From Polyangiaceae bacterium (GTDB lineage Bacteria > Myxococcota_A > Polyangia > Polyangiales > Polyangiaceae), in the NCBI GenBank assembly GCA_016933275.1, contig JAFGBI010000089.1:1-64000 (forward strand): a stretch of DNA of 64,000 bases, in the 5' to 3' direction. The notes under the pieces are model-generated. The model ran no database searches, was not told the DNA's origin, and saw only the letters and a program-made list of their open reading frames with translations. Positions 60,595 through 64,000 of the stretch are shown here, in pieces (the first letter of the stretch is position 1; each line of letters starts with the position of its first letter). The position numbers and the translations under genes were made by a program.

Positions 60595-61851
60595 TCAGAG
60601 ATGTTCTCCGTGGTTCTGGAGGAAACGCTGCACCAACGGATGGCGGGGATCGCAACGGAGCGCAAACTGAAGCGCCCGCCGTGCACCCGCCAGGTTGCGG
60701 TCGAGGAGCGCGAGCTCGGCGAGCACGTAGTGGGCGATGGTGAGCGTCACGTCCTGCTTGAGCGCTCGTACGGCCACCCCGCTGAGCTCTCGGCGCTTGA
60801 GGAGCCGTTCGTGTGGCAGCTCGACCAGCAGGAACCGGGTCCACTCCGCGTAGACGAGGTATTCGCCGGCACTCGGGAGGAGTCTAGTGGCCTCGAGAAA
60901 GTGGGGCAAGGCAGCGCGCGGATCGTCGGCGAAGAGCAGGCGCCGGCCCTCCTCGAACGCACGTTCGGCCTCGAGGCGCATCCGGTGCCGCCCGCTGTCG
61001 CGGCTCACGCGAGCCCCGTTTGGCGGCCGTGCAGGAGCGGCGGCCTGCGGCGGCGGGTGAGAGAACGGCAGGGGTGGAAGCGGGCCCCGCATTCGACGCG
61101 ATGGGGGCTCGCTCGGCTCGTCGTGCAGCGTGACCGAGCCGAGGTAGGCGAGCGTGGTCAGAAGCTGCGTCGCGAGCAGCACGTCGAGCTCGCAGGCGTT
61201 GACGAGGTGCTCGACCGTGCGGGTTCCATCGATCAACCTGACGAAGGCCTGCTCGCCGGCGGACAGTTGGAGCTCGGTCGCGATCGCGTTGCGGTCGGCC
61301 GCCATGTCCGGGTACTTCTGCGTGTCGTCGCCCCATATCTCGCGGCAGCGCTCGGGATCGCAGAGGCGCCGCATCCCGTACCATAGCACCCGCGCGATCG
61401 GCACCGGGAAGTGCGTCACGTTGGCGACGGCCTCGGCGTCGGGGCGGAAGGTGAATTCGGCGTCTCTCCACTGCAGGCAGCGCGCTACCTTCGCGCGTAC
61501 TTGTTCGCGGAGCCCGTCCTCGATCGTCTCAGAGGTGACGAACTCCAGGGCGACGGCGACCTCGCCGAATCGGACCTGTTCGCTGTCCATGACGCTTTGG
61601 GTCATCCGTTCGATCACGGTCGAGTACTGGTCTGGCGTGAGCCGCCCCTGGCGAACGAGCACGCGGCCGAGGGACTCGCCGAGTGTCCCCTCTTCGGCGA
61701 ACACGGGGGTGCCACCTGCCACGTAGACGATGGTAACGACGCCTTCGGCGTGTACCTCCAGCACCCCGCTTCGTTCTTCGGCGGCGATGCTCAGGAGCTC
61801 GCGAACGACTGCTGGCGGGACGAGGGCGGCGGGGATGAGGTTACCTAGCAC
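60595..61851 (-). CDS. DUF4388 protein with helical (TPR-like) C-terminus
   Basis: A 418-residue cytoplasmic protein. An N-terminal DUF4388 (PATAN-like) domain (residues ~10-110: SGVLEVHAEGVVTIVYVAGG, TLGESLGRVLVRQGRLTPDQ) is followed by a second half with LQWRDAEFTFRPDAEAV and a winged-helix-like VRLIDGTRTVEHLVNACELD. The last ~130 residues form helix pairs resembling TPRs (EGRRLLFADDPRAALPHFLE). Probably a signalling scaffold. Start GTG 61851; it is the second DUF4388 protein in this window. Confidence 0.75.
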   Translation of the reverse strand: MLGNLIPAALVPPAVVRELLSIAAEERSGVLEVHAEGVVTIVYVAGGTPVFAEEGTLGESLGRVLVRQGRLTPDQYSTVIERMTQSVMDSEQVRFGEVAVALEFVTSETIEDGLREQVRAKVARCLQWRDAEFTFRPDAEAVANVTHFPVPIARVLWYGMRRLCDPERCREIWGDDTQKYPDMAADRNAIATELQLSAGEQAFVRLIDGTRTVEHLVNACELDVLLATQLLTTLAYLGSVTLHDEPSEPPSRRMRGPLPPLPFSHPPPQAAAPARPPNGARVSRDSGRHRMRLEAERAFEEGRRLLFADDPRAALPHFLEATRLLPSAGEYLVYAEWTRFLLVELPHERLLKRRELSGVAVRALKQDVTLTIAHYVLAELALLDRNLAGARRALQFALRCDPRHPLVQRFLQNHGEHL

Positions 61852-62168
61852 CGACCGCGGACGATAGCACAGGGCTGTCCGGCGGGCAGACGATGCTCGA
61901 CCCTCGGAATCGCGATCGGCGGCTCGATGACACGGGCCTGGTGGTCCACCGGCTTCGGCCATGCCTCGCGCGCGGTGCCGTGAGCAGCGGTGCCCATGGG
62001 AACGGAGATGCTGCGCTGGCGCTCGATCGCGTCGATGGCGGCGCCGCACCGCCGTCCCTCGGTCGGGTGAGGGACGGCGCCGCGACGCCGTCGTGCGGGT
62101 CTGCCTCCGGCGGTCCTTGCTCGTCATCTGGAAATCGCCCCCAACCCAGGCGGTTTCCGGTGTAACCT
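61852..62168. other. Divergent intergenic region with a strong hairpin
   Basis: No gene is supported. A perfect 10-bp inverted repeat, GCCGTCCCTC (62051-62060) with GAGGGACGGC (62069-62078) around an 8-base loop, is the main feature. It lies ~90 bp upstream of the S4-domain gene and could be a regulatory structure for either divergent gene. Confidence 0.5.
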
Positions 62169-62576
62169 ATGGCTGCCCGCCCTGGGGTGGGCGAGCCCAT
62201 CGTGGCCGATCCCGATCTCACCGTTCGTCTCGATCAGTGGCTCTGTGCGGCGCGGATCTATCCCTCACGGAGCCTCGCCGCGAGGGCCTGCGCGGGCGGT
62301 CTCGTCAAGTTGAACGACGTCGCCGTTCGCCCCAGTCACGTGCTGCGGATCGGTGATCGCGTGACGGCGCAGGCTCCGCGAGGGCCGTGCGTCCTCGTGG
62401 TAAAGGACCTCGAGCCGAAGCGCCAGTCACCGAGTCGGGCACGGGATCTCTACGAAGACCATTCGCCGCCGCCGCCGCCGCGGGAGGAGCGCGTTGCGCT
62501 TCGCACGCGCGGCGCTGGCCGTCCCACCAAAGCCGACCGCCGTGCGACCGACCGGCTACGGCGTCTCCTCGGGTAG
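62169..62576 (+). CDS. S4 RNA-binding domain protein (Hsp15-like)
   Basis: A 135-residue protein. The S4 domain (LTVRLDQWLCAARIYPSRSL, VKLNDVAVRPSHVLRIGDRV) occupies residues ~18-80, followed by a basic tail typical of Hsp15. Hsp15 binds 50S subunits carrying stalled nascent chains after heat shock. The homologous role is likely but not proven here. It is convergent with the acidic-repeat protein. Confidence 0.85.
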   Translation: MAARPGVGEPIVADPDLTVRLDQWLCAARIYPSRSLAARACAGGLVKLNDVAVRPSHVLRIGDRVTAQAPRGPCVLVVKDLEPKRQSPSRARDLYEDHSPPPPPREERVALRTRGAGRPTKADRRATDRLRRLLG

Positions 62577-62641
62577 CGAGGGGTGGACCGAGCTGTCGAG
62601 CGCCCTCCTGGCTCGCGCTTCGGGGACGTCGCGCACCGCCG

Positions 62642-63295
62642 CTACTTGTCTCCGTCCTTCTCGTCGCCTTCTTCCTTGGCGTCCTTCTCGTCACCTTCTT
62701 CCTTGGCGTCCTTCTCGTCGCCTTCTTCCTTGGCGTCCTTCTCGTCGCCTTCTTCCTCTTCCTCCTCCTCGTCGCCTTCTTCCTCCTCCTCCTCCCGCGC
62801 GGGGACGGGCTCGGTTCGCGCTGCCGGTGGTGGAGGCGGCGCGGGTGGCGGGGTGGCGGCTGGTGTCACTGGGGCGCGCAGAGCGGGTGCCGGTGGGGGG
62901 GGCGCTGGAGGAGGTGGAGGAGGTGGGGGAGCGGCTGGGACGGGGGGGGGCACGGGGACCGCGACGGGGGGTGCAGGGGGGGGCTCCGCCGGCGCCGGGA
63001 TCGGGAGGGTTCGCGAGCTGTGCAGCGCCCGCGCCGTGCGGGTGGGCCTCGGGGTCCGCGTGCGCGTGCGACGCCGGGGCGGGGGGCGATCGTTGGCGAC
63101 GTCCTTCGCGAGCGGTTCGAAGTCGGCGATGGACTGTCTCGACGCGACCGCTGCGCTCGTCGCTTCCCAGGTGGGGAGCTCGTCCGGAACCAGCGCCGGG
63201 ATCAGGAGCGCGTACAGTACCGCGGCGCCGGTGAGGGCGAAGAACGGCAGCCACCGCCATCCGACCATGCTGGCCAATCGCCGCGACTGAGTCAT
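62642..63295 (-). CDS. Membrane protein with proline-rich and acidic-repeat tail
   Basis: A 217-residue protein. One transmembrane helix near the N-terminus (FFALTGAAVLYALLIPALV), a basic stretch (PPPRRRTRTRTPRPTRTAR), a long Pro/Ala-rich segment and a strongly acidic C-terminus of 9-residue repeats (KEEGDEKDA). No enzymatic domain. The rigid Pro-rich rod plus acidic tail suggests a periplasm-spanning or scaffolding role. The frame shows normal third-position GC bias, so it is likely a real gene despite its low complexity. Confidence 0.55.
   Translation of the reverse strand: MTQSRRLASMVGWRWLPFFALTGAAVLYALLIPALVPDELPTWEATSAAVASRQSIADFEPLAKDVANDRPPPRRRTRTRTPRPTRTARALHSSRTLPIPAPAEPPPAPPVAVPVPPPVPAAPPPPPPPPAPPPPAPALRAPVTPAATPPPAPPPPPAARTEPVPAREEEEEEGDEEEEEEEGDEKDAKEEGDEKDAKEEGDEKDAKEEGDEKDGDK
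62654..62761 (-). repeat. 27-bp tandem repeat encoding a nine-residue acidic unit
   Basis: Three near-exact 27-bp units (62654-62680, 62681-62707, 62708-62734) plus a diverged fourth encode a repeated AKEEGDEKD unit, one base differing in the second copy. The array is in frame with the host gene and prone to slippage. Confidence 0.85.
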
Positions 63296-63473
63296 CTCGT
63301 TCCCCTACCGCGCTCGAGCCGTCGAATCCCGGCACCCGGCTCGCTTGCCAGAGCGCTCGCGCGCGCCGTTCCGTGCATCCGCGGTGAGTGTACCCGTCAC
63401 CCCCTCCTGGTGCCAACGGCCTCAGCGGGATACCAACCGCGGTCCTCCGAGCCTTCGTTCGCTGGGCTTCCCC

Positions 63474-64000
63474 TCAGCCTTCGTCCTCCTGGGTCTCGCC
63501 CTCCGCCGGCGGCGTCGCATCGTCGAGATGGTCGAGGTACCCATCCGGTAGGGCCACGACCTGGGTTCCACTGGTCTTTCCGCGGGGGACGCGCATCGCC
63601 GACGGCGGGAACTGCTCGGCGCGGTCGAGGCGGGAGAGGAGCTGCTCGAGCTCGGCGAGGGATCCCAGGCGCATCAGCTCGCTGCGGAGCTCCGCGCTCC
63701 GTCGGAAGCCCTTCGTGTACCAGGTCGCGTGGCGCCGGAACGCCCGCAAGGCGGCGGCCTCGCCGAACCATGTGGCGAGGTGGGTGGCATGCTCGCGCAT
63801 GACGTCGGCGACCTCGCCGAGGCAGGGCGGGTCAGGCGGCTCGCGTCCCGCGAACACCTCACTCAGGTCACGGAAGAGCCACGGTCGGCCGAGGCATCCC
63901 CTTCCGACGACGACGCCATCGCATCCCGTCGAACGCATCATGCGCAGCGCGTCCTGTGCCTCCCAGACGTCACCGTTGCCGAGCACGGGGATCCCGAGCG
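63474..64000 (-). CDS. tRNA-dihydrouridine synthase, C-terminal part (start outside window)
   Basis: The minus-strand frame runs off the right end (…LGIPVLGNGDVWEAQDALRM) and ends at 63474. GCDGVVVGRGCLGRPWLFRD is the FMN-phosphate-binding end of the Dus TIM barrel, and the following helical domain (EHATHLATWFGEAAALRAFR, then RRHATWYTKGF) matches the tRNA-binding C-terminal bundle. Dus enzymes reduce specific tRNA uridines. About half the protein is visible, with a ~50-residue non-family C-terminal extension rich in acidic residues. Confidence 0.9.
   Translation of the reverse strand, partial: LGIPVLGNGDVWEAQDALRMMRSTGCDGVVVGRGCLGRPWLFRDLSEVFAGREPPDPPCLGEVADVMREHATHLATWFGEAAALRAFRRHATWYTKGFRRSAELRSELMRLGSLAELEQLLSRLDRAEQFPPSAMRVPRGKTSGTQVVALPDGYLDHLDDATPPAEGETQEDEG

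Noticed and set aside
62654-62761. Possible CRISPR-like or regulatory repeat
   Set aside because: Contiguous 27-bp units in frame with a coding sequence; they encode an acidic peptide repeat.

Overview
The window is 64 kb of high-GC DNA that looks like a myxobacterium (phylum Myxococcota, probably Polyangia). I infer this from the base composition and from several lineage-typical proteins. These are DUF4388 proteins joined to receiver, J-like or TPR segments, a GYF-like/TonB-like membrane protein, many short lipoproteins, a SWIM-SNF2 ATPase, and an ATP synthase cluster with two b-type subunits but no neighbouring beta subunit. No rRNA, tRNA, CRISPR array or complete insertion sequence was seen. 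Both ends cut through genes: a BNR-type secreted protein on the left and a tRNA-dihydrouridine synthase on the right.

Layout. 1-9 kb: the end of a BNR beta-propeller protein, a SWIM-SNF2 helicase, an unusual fusion of a RelE-like domain, a UvrD-like helicase and an ankyrin segment, then a short graveyard of overlapping gene remnants (8.1-9.0 kb). 9.1-15.4 kb: a six-gene minus-strand operon (epimerase, DegT-type aminotransferase, GT2, ATP-grasp, methyltransferase, flippase-like membrane protein), probably for a modified surface sugar or glycolipid. 15.8-19.4 kb: a stand-alone receiver and a large REC/DUF4388/J-like protein. 19.5-25.4 kb: folK and the F0F1 ATP synthase genes b', b, delta, alpha, gamma plus a basic/proline-rich membrane protein. 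25.4-42 kb: mixed chromosomal genes (a spermidine-synthase-like membrane enzyme, SDR, a small P-loop ATPase, hydrolase lipoprotein, glycosyltransferase-like protein, ABC substrate-binding protein, hybrid histidine kinase, gpmA), with two more sites of gene decay near 28.7 and 31.3 kb.

42.5-53.5 kb is a glycan locus: two GT4-like and two GT2 glycosyltransferases, a helical-toroid protein of unknown activity, a methyltransferase, a Wzx-type flippase and a B12-binding radical SAM enzyme. 53.5-64 kb holds an LEA14-like lipoprotein, a sugar-kinase-like phosphotransferase, an outer-membrane-like protein, hisI-hisG, a GYF/TonB-like protein, a glycerophosphodiester phosphodiesterase, a DUF4388 protein, an S4-domain protein, an acidic-repeat membrane protein and the dus fragment.

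The most unusual non-coding signal is a set of dispersed structured repeats, which I call A, B and C. A (~140 bp) occurs near 15.7 and 49.1 kb, with a fragment at 1.4 kb. B, a cruciform element with 12-bp terminal arms, occurs at 49.2 and 51.4 kb. C (36 bp) occurs at 49.0 and 51.3 kb. The arrays C-A-B and C-B flank one glycosyltransferase gene in direct orientation. Paired arms change together between copies, so the folded structure seems to be what is conserved. The best protein candidate for a new system is the RelE-like/UvrD/ankyrin fusion.
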